Shown piece after piece: positions 11,882-22,678 of a stretch of DNA of 64,000 nt (position 1 is its first letter; the number at the start of each line of letters is the position of its first letter). Both the position numbers and the translations under genes were made by a program. The notes below the pieces were generated by a model. It worked only from the letters and a program-made list of their open reading frames with translations. It had not been told where the DNA came from and did not search any database. The DNA comes from Epiperipatus broadwayi (lineage: Eukaryota > Onychophora > Udeonychophora > Euonychophora > Peripatidae): the NCBI GenBank assembly GCA_028023455.1, contig JAQFVV010000442.1, forward strand, positions 510,001 through 574,000. The letters run 5' to 3'.

Positions 11882-12250
11882 TTATATTCTTATTAAATAA
11901 AGCAGATAAGAAAGAAAAGTGTGAAGTAAAGTGATCAAGATTAGTAGATTAGGATATGAAAATGTACACATGTGAGTATATTTGTTTTAAACATAAAACA
12001 TTTTTACACAAATCTTTAATGACTAAGATTGCACGCTTTGTTGTTTTTGTATTATCTAGATTGTAGATATCTAGAGAAAGAAGTGATGCTTGGAGGAAAT
12101 AAATATAACGATTAATCCTAAGTTTTTATTAATTGCGACAGACCGTCAAACTTGTGAAGCTTTGATCTTTATCTCAAGATAAGATTTCCAGGTGGTCCTT
12201 TTCTTTGATCAAAGATTCGCAATATAAACGAATGAAACAATATTTAGAGG

Positions 12251-12492
12251 CTCTCAGTTTTTTTTCAATATTATTAAAGAAGAGATGTAAGCTCTCAGTT
12301 TTTTTGAATATTATTAAAGAAGAGATGTAAGTTCTCAGTTTTTTTTTCAAGATTATTAAAGAAGAGATGTAGTCAGTTTTTTTTTCAATATTATTAAAAA
12401 AAGAGATGTAAACTCTCAGTTTTTTTTTTAATATTATTAAAGAAGAGATGTGGTGATCAGTTTTTTTCATCATTATTAGACAGAGATGTAAT
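12251..12492 (+). repeat. 41-bp tandem repeat, 6 units (3' LTR of A)
   Basis: Six units of the array that has only three units at 4188-4306. The run is readable on the minus strand as a repetitive ORF, which is not considered a gene. Confidence 0.85.
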
Positions 12493-12727
12493 GATCGGGT
12501 TCATGAAAACCAAAGGAAATGGACAGTTTTTTTTTTAAAGAGTGTGAGCCATGATTTTTTTTCTTTAAAAATTGAAAAAGGAGAAAAATGACTCTTGTTT
12601 TAAAGTCAGTATAGATGAAGATGTGCAGATATATAAGTAATTCCCAACAAGATTAAGATAAAGAAATGAAACAAAATTGAATTTCTTGGAAGAAGTTACT
12701 GACAATTCTATAAAATGATATTAATAT

Positions 12728-14806
12728 TATAACAGGAAATGGGTTCAAACCCTGTTACAAAAAGGGAATGAAAATGTAGTTTGTAGATATTTTTTATTTA
12801 TTTATATATTATTAATATTATATAATTATTTGTAAAAGTCGCACATACCAAGCAAATGTGTATTTGCTGGAATGAGGGGGGTGGGCATATATTATGAGTG
12901 GCATACATATATGTAGGTAAATATTATTGTTGAGAACAAGAAAGTAAAAATTTAGAAGACTTTTAAGCCGGTAAAAGAAAAATTTCTTTTGAAAGTATAA
13001 ACTTCCTGAATAAATTGGCCAAATGGATCGCATTGTTCAATAAAAAGAAAGAAAAATAAAGAAAGCAAAATCCAACTGCTTGAATGGATATATTTTTTTT
13101 GTGTGTTTGTTTTAATTAAATGGATTTTTCAGAAATAATTTTGATTAGAAAAAAAAAGAAAGAAATATGAACATGGTATGCCATTAGATATTGAACTAAT
13201 TTCGATCTCTTTTGTTTGGTTAAAGTTGACAAAAGGATTTGTAATTAAAAGTTCAGGAATTTTAAAAAAAAAAGAAAGAAAAGTAAAAGTCAAGATCGCT
13301 AAGTGGTTTTCCTTTTGTTTGACATTTTTATAAAAAAATCTATTTTTGAAACAAAGAAATACCAGCGATCAGGAAGGAGGCAACTGGGATTGATTAATGA
13401 TTTTGATAAAAACGGACAGTTGAGCTCTGCTAGTCCGACATGTAAGGAGTGCAGATATTCTAAATTTTTATTGAAAAAAATTTATTAGGAAAAGCTGAGA
13501 CATTAGCTGAAAAGTGGAAAGTTGGAGTAGTAGGTTGTGTGAACTGAACCACATATATGAGTGACCTCGTGGATCGCATAAGGTAGAATCACTATCATGC
13601 CCGGTTGGTGTTCGGACTCCGGCCATTTTAATATGCTACGTAAATATATTCCACAGTTAACATCCCCAACTGCCCTACATAACTAAAGCTATTTGAATCC
13701 AGTGTAGATCGTATGTCATTCTGGAATTAAGCTGAAAAAAGGAGCAGAAGATTGAATATGCCACTTTAGAGGGACTAAAGGAAAGAAATGTGAAGTGGAA
13801 GTGATGGACGCCATATTTGCCTAGGTAGGATCCCCGGAATTGTTTTGAGAGTGCACTCGGAAACACATATGCCAGTTATTCAAATTATACTATACCAGTA
13901 AATATACACTTATTATGCCATTTTAAATTTTTAAAGTTAATCCAACCTAATTGCGAGAATATTTCGTAATATACCTGTATTATTAATTTTTTTTATTGTC
14001 TTTTCCTTAAAAATAATTTATTAAAAATATTTATTATATGTATATGTGTGCCATTTATTGATTGTGTTTTTTAAATAAGTAATAGTAGATCTGTAATTAA
14101 ATTATGGATTTAGTGTGATACACGTTATAGAATTTGTATGTTCCACAATCTTATACACGTGCGTGCTGGTGTGAATTTAATGATAATTTATAACGAGACA
14201 GATTAGATAGAAAGGTATTTGAGGATTGTAGAAGGTTTAGTTTAAATTTTAATGGGGAATAGAAAGAAAATAGAAAGATATAGAGAGAATTGATTTGAAA
14301 TTTCATTCACCTTCGTTTCTTCTCTGGCACAAGGCGCTACCACCCCTGAGCATTAAGATGGGCAACTAATTAAAAGGCTGATTTCAAATAAATATTAAAT
14401 AGACCCTACGATTCTTGCATATAATGAGATTGGTGCTTGGCAACGAACAAAAAAAAATATATACGTTGTCCATAAACGTAGAGGTCTAATTAAAAGTTGC
14501 ATTAAAGCTGGGAGGGTTCAATTTCATTACTTGATATGTATGTGTTCTGCTGTCAGTTGCTTCACTTATCCCTTTGAATGACCCAAAGTTTGAGAAAACT
14601 TATTATAAGGGGTGAATGACTCGATTTGTTTTCGGGAAAACTTCGTATGGGAAGGGCCGTTAGGAATACATGCATCACTGTAACAATTCACCCTCGAAAA
14701 GAATAACTGTAAAAAAATTGGTTTGATAAGGATAAAGATTTGAATTCAGCTGAGTTAAAATTTTAAAAAATGTAAATGCATACTAACAATGGTGTAAATG
14801 GTTACA
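12728..14806. mobile_element. Solo LTR F (about 2.1 kb)
   Basis: This insertion is absent from the 5' LTR of A (compare 4526-4534). It is flanked by ATAT on both sides (12724-12727 and 14807-14810) and has LTR-like ends TATAACAGG ... GGTTACA, a mutated TG...CA. It has no RT, gag or second LTR, so a solo LTR left by recombination is the simplest reading. The start contains GGGTTCAAACCC inside a TAACAGG/CCTGTTA inverted repeat. Small ORFs near 12818 (-), 13303 (+) and 13675 (-) lack support. Confidence 0.75.
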
Positions 14807-15169
14807 ATATATTTTGCTGTGTATAATACAATGAATTTGCCTTACTAAAGCTACTTCTGCTTCTTGAAATCTGACATCTATGGGTTAACTAACTGATCTA
14901 TCTGTGGACTTATACCAAAAGTCCTTTATAACCAACAGAATGATCGAGTTTGAAGTCAACCACACAAGCTATTTGAAATGCTTCTTTTCTGGCTCCTGGC
15001 CTATTAGGGGTTCATTGCCTTTGAATGGAGGGAGAAGGGGAAAGAAAAGAAAAGAAAAAGGAAATTGTATAAAAGCCTTATAACTAAGTTTGATTAAGCT
15101 ATAAATCTTTTTTTTAAAGTTTTCCTCACATTTATCTAAAGTGTCTACAATGATTTTTTTTTAAGAATT

Positions 15170-15405
15170 GGAAACAAGCCAGTCAGCAAATAAATTGTTA
15201 TCAAAAGTATTGGCAATAAATAATTTTAAAATTGTGGAAACGAGCAAGTCAATCAATTCATGTTTATTAGAAGGTATCAACAAGAACTGTTTTTTTTAAA
15301 TGGTAGAAGCAAGCCAGTCAACGAATTCAGCGTTATCAAAAGTATCAACAATAAATAATTTTAAAATTGTGGAAATAAGCAAGTCAATTAATTCATGTTT
15401 ATCTT
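15170..15405 (+). repeat. Tandem repeat block, 3' LTR copy
   Basis: This is the partner of the block at 4890-5135 with the same two-unit layout and scattered substitutions. Confidence 0.75.
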
Positions 15406-18280
15406 AAAAGTATCTGCAAGAACTTTTTAAATGGTGCAACCAGCCAGTTGAAGCTAGGTTAGGCAAGCAGTCGGAAAATTCAAACCTGAGACGATCATGG
15501 GAAGTGAAAGTAATTGGGTAACTTTGAACTTTCATTAACAAATCTTTTATTCTTACTTAATAAAAGTAAACTTTAATTTATAGAATCAAAGCATTTTTTT
15601 ATACAGAAACTTTAAAGGCTTGTTTATCGATAGTTATTCTCAATATCACATAACATAACACAAACACAGTTTAAATCTTTAAACTTAAATTTTCATTATT
15701 TTTTATTATTATTATATATTGTAATATTGAAATGTTTTTTATTGTTTTTCATTTATTATAATAATGAGCAACCTATAAATATATGCATTTATAATGTTTT
15801 TTTTATTTATCTTGTTGCATATTAAATTTGATATAATGTATTTTATTTTATTTTGCTCAAGGTTGCAAGAATATTTTTATATGTGTGATTTATGTATTAA
15901 TCCCTAATATAAGGGAACATATTTTAAAAATATATGTCAACATATAACAGGGTGTGTGTGCAGGTGTAAACTGCTTATACAAACATGTCAAAAGAATAGG
16001 TTGTGCATAGTTTGTTTAAATATGGTAAATTGAAGAGCAAGGTTTACATCAGAATGAAAGAAAAACACACATATTACATATGAAATTTATTTTTATGATA
16101 TGTAATAAATAAGGAAAATCTTAAGTAAGCATTTATAGAATTTTTTTTTTCTAATATCAATTTAAGCCAGCTTATTATAAAATATCAAAAATTGATAAAC
16201 TTGTATATTAAATTTATTTGGATATGTGTATATAGAATTTTGTATTAATTCTATAGTTAATTAATATAATAATAAGTCATTTATCTAATTATTAATTTGA
16301 TTTTAAAGAAAGAAAGAAGAATAGTATTAATAAAATATAATTATATATCTTAATTGGTTTCAGAGTTGTTATTAAAAATATTGTTGTATTTTTCTTGTCT
16401 TGATTCTACCATTTAAATGATCATCATCATCACTCACAGATATAAAGAATCATCAGCACTCGCAAAGATTAAACAAGTGCTGCAAAATGTTAAGCAAGCT
16501 GGAATATTGATTTACATTTAAGTATTTGGGGATTAAGCTTGATAATAACCAAATTTTAACAATTATAGGTTAATAATAGAAAGCTAAAAGTATGTTGGGC
16601 CCATGAGTTTTGATCATCTTCATCAAAGATAGATATCATATTATTGATTGAAACATCGTTTAAACATAGTACTGTACAAGAGTTATGATCGCCATCATCA
16701 TTGATTAAATAAATTATAAACATTAAATCTAATGTTTACCATAATTAATATATTTAGTAAATAGGGGTTTATAGAAAGTTGAATATCATGTGGGGAGATG
16801 CGTGATGATCAGTCATCATCACTAATATTATTGAATCCTAGTTTTAACTATAAAAGTATTTTAGTAAATAACCATGAACTTATATAATTACTAGTGAATG
16901 TAATATTTAAATCCCATTTTGACAAAGGGATGATTTAAAAAAGTGCCTATGAGTTTATAAAAATAAATTTCTTGTTGTGAGTTCACTATAAAGCTATGGT
17001 TGATATCATACGCATCATTATCATCATAATCATTATTACCTTTATAATATAAATAATTAAGTTAAGTAACTAGTTTTATGGCCCTCCCCTTAAGTAATGG
17101 TCTTCACTATGTTTATTTGGAAGCCATTAATAAGAGTATTTTTTTTGCATCTGTTCATCAATATATGTAAAATGAGCTAGTAATATCTATAAGAGTCTTT
17201 GATATATATAAATTTTGGTGATAAAGAGATCTTGTAATTTTATTGACATAGATAAAATATAAGAATGTCATTTTTTTTTGTTCATTAGTCATCCAAGTCA
17301 TGTGTAGTAACAATGTACCGAATGAGTTTGAACTCAGTATACTCTAAACAGATATTTATCTAGATTTAAAACAATCTAGTGGCGCTCATGGGAAAACACA
17401 TGTACTTAGCTAAACTGAATAAAGAGTGATTTAATCCCTTTTCCAACTTATTAACTTTATATAATGTTTTATAAGTTGTCATGAATAGCACCAGTGTGTG
17501 CATATGACCATGAATGGTCTTATATATTTGGAAAGAAGAATAGGAAGGATTCTTTGTTAAAAGAACCTAGTATTGGAGATAAGCGAAATGCACTCCAGGG
17601 ATTTCACAGTAAATTTTATTCAGTTGCTATATTTAATATTATTTTATTTAATGACAATGGCCAGTATGTTTTATTGTTTAAATGACTTCCCCAATATCTA
17701 AATATTTTAAATCTTTAATGATGACAGTTTTAATTTTCACTTGGTTATTTTATATGGAAAAATGAGATAATTTATTTATTTCATTATTAGTGTGACAGAA
17801 TTAATGGTTAGGATAGTTGCAAACAGGCTATACTGTTATATTTAATTAGTTAGAAATAGACACCCAAATAGAGCATGATATGCATATCTTCTTATTTATA
17901 TGTCAGCGTCATCCTTGTTTAATTATAAATTGTATTTTAGCTAACACAGTAAATTCATTTCTCATTTAATTTTACTCGGTTACAAATGATGAACCGCTAG
18001 AGCATATCATATATCCTGTTTAGTGTTTAGTTATTGAATTATAGCAACTATCATTTTATCACTCATCTATATATTTATAATCGGTTATGAAATAGCAGCC
18101 TTTTTCATCATTACAGTAATTTGTATGCTGTTACAAAGTTTTCTTACTATTACAAATGGCACAGATTATAAACATATTTTAATAATTAATAATTTCATTA
18201 CATCTATTTTTTATTATCTGTTACAAATTCTATCTATTTTTATTTCTGTTACAAATGGTAATCTATTATTTTCTGTTACA

Positions 18281-18298
18281 ATATATATATATATATTG

Positions 18299-18330
<32 letters not shown>
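18281..18330. repeat. AT microsatellite between elements A and B
   Basis: About 50 bases of nearly pure (AT)n interrupted once by TTGTAA. A further (AT)n follows element B at 30658-30669. Both elements sit in this repeat, which belongs to the LTR of relic C. Confidence 0.9.
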
Positions 18331-18333
<3 letters not shown>

Positions 18334-20723
18334 AACCTTCCAGGTTGGCACCAGAGAGAAATATGGGAACATCACATTTGTAATAACAAGGGATAAAGAT
18401 AGTTAGTTAGGAAAAATGAATTGTGGTAAAATATGATATTGATAATTGAGTTTTTTGTGAAAATTAGGCATAAACTATGATATGATTTTCTAATTGAAAT
18501 AGGGATTGTAATAGAAAAGTAAAATTTTGATAGATATATTGGTGGGTAGAATTTGGAATGTATGTTTAGTGATGGATGTTGGTATACAATAGAGAAGTTA
18601 TATGCCATAATAGGCTAATGCATATATGTATTATTAAATGTGATTTTCTTTTTATGTTTTATTTATAAATTAATGAGTATGTACTATCTTGATATCTTAT
18701 GTTTTAAAAATGATAAGATTGTTTGTATTAATAAATGACATTTTTGAAATTGATGTTTAATATTTAATATTATTTTTACTATGTAAAAAAATATAGTTAA
18801 ACAATTATAATGTTGAAAATTGTATAAATAACGATTCTAACAAGCTGCCAAAGGATCGTCATGGAAACAGGATAGAGGGCGTGGGAGAGAAGAGAGTTTA
18901 AAAAAAAAAACTGAAATGGAATAAAAATAAAAGCTCTGTAAAAAAATTAAGAAAAAAAAAACTTTGAGAATTAATAACTCTCTAATAGTACTTTAATAGA
19001 TAAAAGAAAACTACAAGGATTTTAATAACATTAAGATGGATAAATTTTACTATATTATTGGAGGTATGTGAAATGAAAACATAAACTACATTTCCTAAAG
19101 GGTTACCAGTCTTCAGATCTCTACTAAAACCATGGTTCAACTACTTACAACTTTCAAAAATATCTGGATAATAAGTAAGATAAAATTTTTATAATTATTT
19201 TAAAGCACATTAGTAAAGCTGGATAATATTTAAAATGGAAAATTTGTGTATAATAAAAATTTTTCAAAAGCTTTTCTCAAACGCCAAAATGAAACGCGTG
19301 AATTTATTATCAGTATTCCATAGGACAAAGTTTAAGAGAAAATTTTATTTAATCAATATTAAGAAATAATTTACATTGGTAACTTCAATATTCATAATTT
19401 TATAACTAAAATTAATTCTCATGCATGCAAACATAATTATAAAACTTGCCATAGTATTCTCAAAGGAAAGGATTATCGTCATTATTAACAAAATACGCTT
19501 GAGCAATGAATAGACATTATTTTTTTATTTCATTTTTTTTAACAAGTGTTTTACATGTAATAATAAGGTATTGCTAAATAATTTTTTTTTTTTTATAATA
19601 GATGTATAGACAATTATTTTTTTTTATTTGTATATGTTTCACATACGTATTAAAAAAAAAAATGAAGGAATGTAATTTCCTACATATATATATTATGAGA
19701 TGATAATGTGTTTGGTATAATCCGAAGATTATACTATAGCTGATTATATATATTCGGATGTGTGCATAATGTTCCATAGTATTATTATTTGTTTATTTTT
19801 TTTATTTTTTGATTACATTTATTAAGCTGAATTTTAATAATGATTGCTATTTTAAAAGATAAAGAATTAAAACCTTATCAATTATAAGTTTGTTACATAG
19901 GATATAATTTGGAAATTCATAATGCTTGCAGTATAAACAAATGCACATATTCGAGGATATATATAATATACATATTAATAGAATAGTCAATTTTTGTTTC
20001 AATATAGAAAATGTAATGGGCAATAATGGTATCAATAATATTTTTTTTATTTATGATCTATGTTGATTTATTAATTTTTTTTTATATATAATAAATATTT
20101 TAATTAAATCAATAGCCTATAGGAATTCCTTAATTGGATACGTTCGATTTTTTTCATTTCCACACACACATATCTAAGTGTCATAGTATAATTATAGAGG
20201 GTATAAATTTGTCAAAATGATTTAAGTTTAGTTAGTCTGTTTGTTGTTAATAAATCCCTGCATTACAATACAAGTAATACATTTATTTTGCTTGGAATAG
20301 ATAATGATATGGATATAAAGGTACCCGTTCCTAAGATTATCTATTCTATATTAAAATTGATAATTAATGATTATACAGTAATGTAGTAGTTTACAGATGC
20401 CCTGAGTGTATTTAAATTAATCTCATGAAATTATTATTTATAGATATTTGTGTTATCATATTGGCCTCATATATATAAAAACCAGACCCTATCATCTCAA
20501 CTGAGCTAAGCCTTAGGGTAATTAAAACATAAAATCTTTAAAATAAGTTTAAGCACAATTTATAGTTATAAATGTATTCTATCTTGCATAGAGTTGGCGC
20601 CTGGGCAATTATAAGTATAGTAAAGTAGATAGTGAAGATATGGAGGTTGTAGGATAGGGTTACAAAATGCTAGCCCAATCGTGACGCTTGATAATCATGA
20701 GGCTACGTATATTGAGGGTTACA
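18331..20723 (+). repeat. Element B 5' LTR
   Basis: 2393 bp; it matches 28249-30657 with only scattered changes and small indels in homopolymers. It has TG...CA ends with a TGTAAC/GTTACA inverted terminus. Small ORFs on the minus strand (for example near 18372 and 19847) recur in the other LTR by identity only. No gene is called. Confidence 0.95.
20470..20505 (+). promoter_or_regulatory. Putative core promoter in B LTR
   Basis: TATATATAAAA is followed about 25-30 bases later by ATCTCAACTGAG, which could hold the start site. The same sequence is in the 3' LTR at 30403-30438. It lies about 250 bp from the LTR end, a sensible U3/R position. In such an AT-rich sequence a chance TATA is possible; the support is position and the local GC-richer context after it. 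Confidence 0.45.
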
Positions 20724-20811
20724 AAATGGCCGCCCAACTGGGGCTTCGACATTTATGGGTTAAATGCTTGATATATGATTGGGTTTCAATGGCCTGACAA
20801 TCATGGGGCAT
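20659..20811 (+). repeat. Reiterated LTR-end/primer-site modules of element B
   Basis: GGGTTACAAAATGCTAGCCCAA near 20659 lies inside the LTR. GGGTTACAAAATGGCCGCCC near 20716 is the real junction. A weaker GGGTTTCAATGGCCTGAC occurs near 20782. Each is followed by a (G)GCTT-GA-AATCATG-like or CATGGGG-like word. This parallels the module series in element A. Confidence 0.6.
20727..20743 (+). other. Primer-binding site of element B
   Basis: TGGCCGCCCAACTGGGG starts 3 bases after the LTR end and continues into GCTTCGA. It resembles the complement of a lysine-tRNA 3' end (TGGCGCCCAACGTGGGGC) with small indels. The tRNA assignment needs a comparison with the host tRNA set. Confidence 0.65.
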
Positions 20812-22678
20812 AATATTTATGGATAACTGGTTTCACAATGATTGGTGATCGATTCATTTTGTTCATATGTGTATTTTGTTCTTTGTTGGAGATTATATTT
20901 TGTACATTCTATTATGAATGACATATAAAGTGGCTTATGGTGGCATGCAATGTGGATGGCCTGATATACATGGGTTAAGTGGTTGTCCAATTGTGGAATC
21001 TTGATTAGTTAAGTCTCATATTCTGTAAAATATTTATCTTTTGTTGGTTTAATTGGTTAAGTGATGACTAGCGTGAATGGCTTAATATATACTTGTAGAG
21101 TATTTATATTTTGTTGATATATATTGGCGTATATCTGAGATGAAAAGTGATCTTGTGCTATTGGAAGTTTTTTTAATCCTGTTTTAAATATGCAGCTATT
21201 GTAGAATTGGTTCCAAAATAGAATCAAGTTGGTAGTTTTTCTTATTCAATGATTTCTGATATCAATCTGGAAGATCAATAAAAATGTTTGATAAAATGGA
21301 ATTAGGGGTAAATGGAGCATTCATTAGAGTTTGAAATAAGCCAATATCTGAGAGATGTGTAATAGATATATGAATGTTAGATGTATAGATTAAAAAAAAC
21401 AATTTTTTTTTAGGTGAAATAGATAAGTACAGCCATGAGACAGCTTAGTTTTAATTATAAAGCTATAGAAATATCAAAACTTGTAGTAAATTAATAAATG
21501 TTAAAGTTGATAAACATAGAATTATTGGTAACATTAAATTATAAAGTGTTAATATTGTTCATATTTGGAATACTTCTGTTATAGAAAGTCCATAATTTTG
21601 AAGGTTAGATAGCATGCTTGATTGTTGGAGTTTTGTTGGTTGTATTACAGATTTTGGTGATGGATGGAGAATTGTTGTTATTGTCTTGGGTATATGGTGT
21701 ATTCATGTCACTGGTGATTGATTGTTCTCATTCACTGCTCCAACCCAAATTAGGATATCATTTGCTAGTTATCATGAAGCAGTTAACAGTAGTCCTGCCA
21801 TGATTTTGCCTCTAAGACTCCAGAGAGAGCAAGGCATATTTATTTCTAATATATGTAATATTTGTCTCTAATACTCACAAAGATGAGTAAGACAATATCT
21901 TATTAATAGCCCCTAAGACTTGGATGTAAGCAGGGCATTGTGATAGTGTTTGTAGTAGAATATTATGGGTTGTGGTAGCTTAGAGTGGTTAAAGTGAGAT
22001 GATCATCAGAGTGTTCATGGAGCATTGTATGTTTTAAGAGCAGTGATGGAATTCTTCTATCCATTTCAAAGTTGTGAACTGCTAGCAATTCTTTTAAACT
22101 GTCGGTATCTGTTGGATCTTTAGAAGATTGGATGACTATATAACTTGAATATATAGCTCATTCCTAACAGATTATTTTCTATATTCTTATGCAAAAGTTG
22201 GCATTTTTCATATTTAATAAAAAAATTGTATATCAGTTGCCATAGTAAATGCATGTCATCATTATTAATTTTATTTTGGCTATAGATTTTTTTTTTAGGG
22301 GTTATAAATGCTGGTTATAATATTTGAATGTATTCAATACAGCATAAAAATTAAATAAACATGTTAAAATCGTTTAGTCTTTTATTAGTTATTTGAGTTG
22401 GTGTAGTTTATAATATAGTTATAGTGGATCATATAAAATTTAATGAATAATTTCAGTAATATCTAAATTTATGTTATCTAGTTAAAAACTTAATGTCTTC
22501 TTGCCTATGTGTGTGTGGAAAATCGAACATTATATGGGAAAATAAATTTGTAGAGGTTTTATGTTATTCAGGTAGTGAGGGTAAGTTTGAATTGTTGATT
22601 TGGTGGAGGTTGGAGCTGGTAAACCTTGTTGTTTTCTTAAGTAATAGTAATAATTTTTTTTTTAAAAAAAGTTCCAAA
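20744..22678 (+). other. Untranslated leader of element B
   Basis: About 1.9 kb without a recognisable gene. It carries the CTAAGACTCCAGAGAG repeat cluster (21809-21940, three units) shared with element A. The ORF at 21618-21803 overlaps the conserved leader and is not supported. Confidence 0.7.

Larger units (their letters stand above)
3608..18280 (+). mobile_element. LTR retrotransposon A (Ty3/gypsy-type, non-autonomous), carrying nested insertions
   Basis: Two long direct repeats (3608-8012, and 10661-18280 after removing two insertions) flank a 2.6-kb interior with a primer-binding-like site, a leader, the first part of a gag and a purine tract. ATAT lies directly outside both ends (3604-3607 and 18281-18284). 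The flanking sequence on each side belongs to the LTR of relic C, whose other copy near 35165-35205 shows the unoccupied arrangement. Capsid, protease, RT and integrase are absent, so the element would have needed helper proteins. Its leader resembles that of element B, which makes a B-like relative the natural helper; this is inferred. Confidence 0.85.
10661..18280 (+). repeat. Element A 3' LTR, interrupted by a PLE and a solo LTR
   Basis: The segments 10661-10870, 11888-12727 and 14811-18280 together align end to end with 3608-8012. Differences are scattered substitutions and small indels, plus a repeat-number difference (six 41-bp units instead of three). It ends CTGTTACA before an AT microsatellite. 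Apart from the insertions no gene is seen. Confidence 0.85.

Noticed and set aside
19847-20035. Minus-strand ORF present in both LTRs of B (also 29772-29960)
   Set aside because: AT-rich hydrophobic translation, identical only because the LTRs are.
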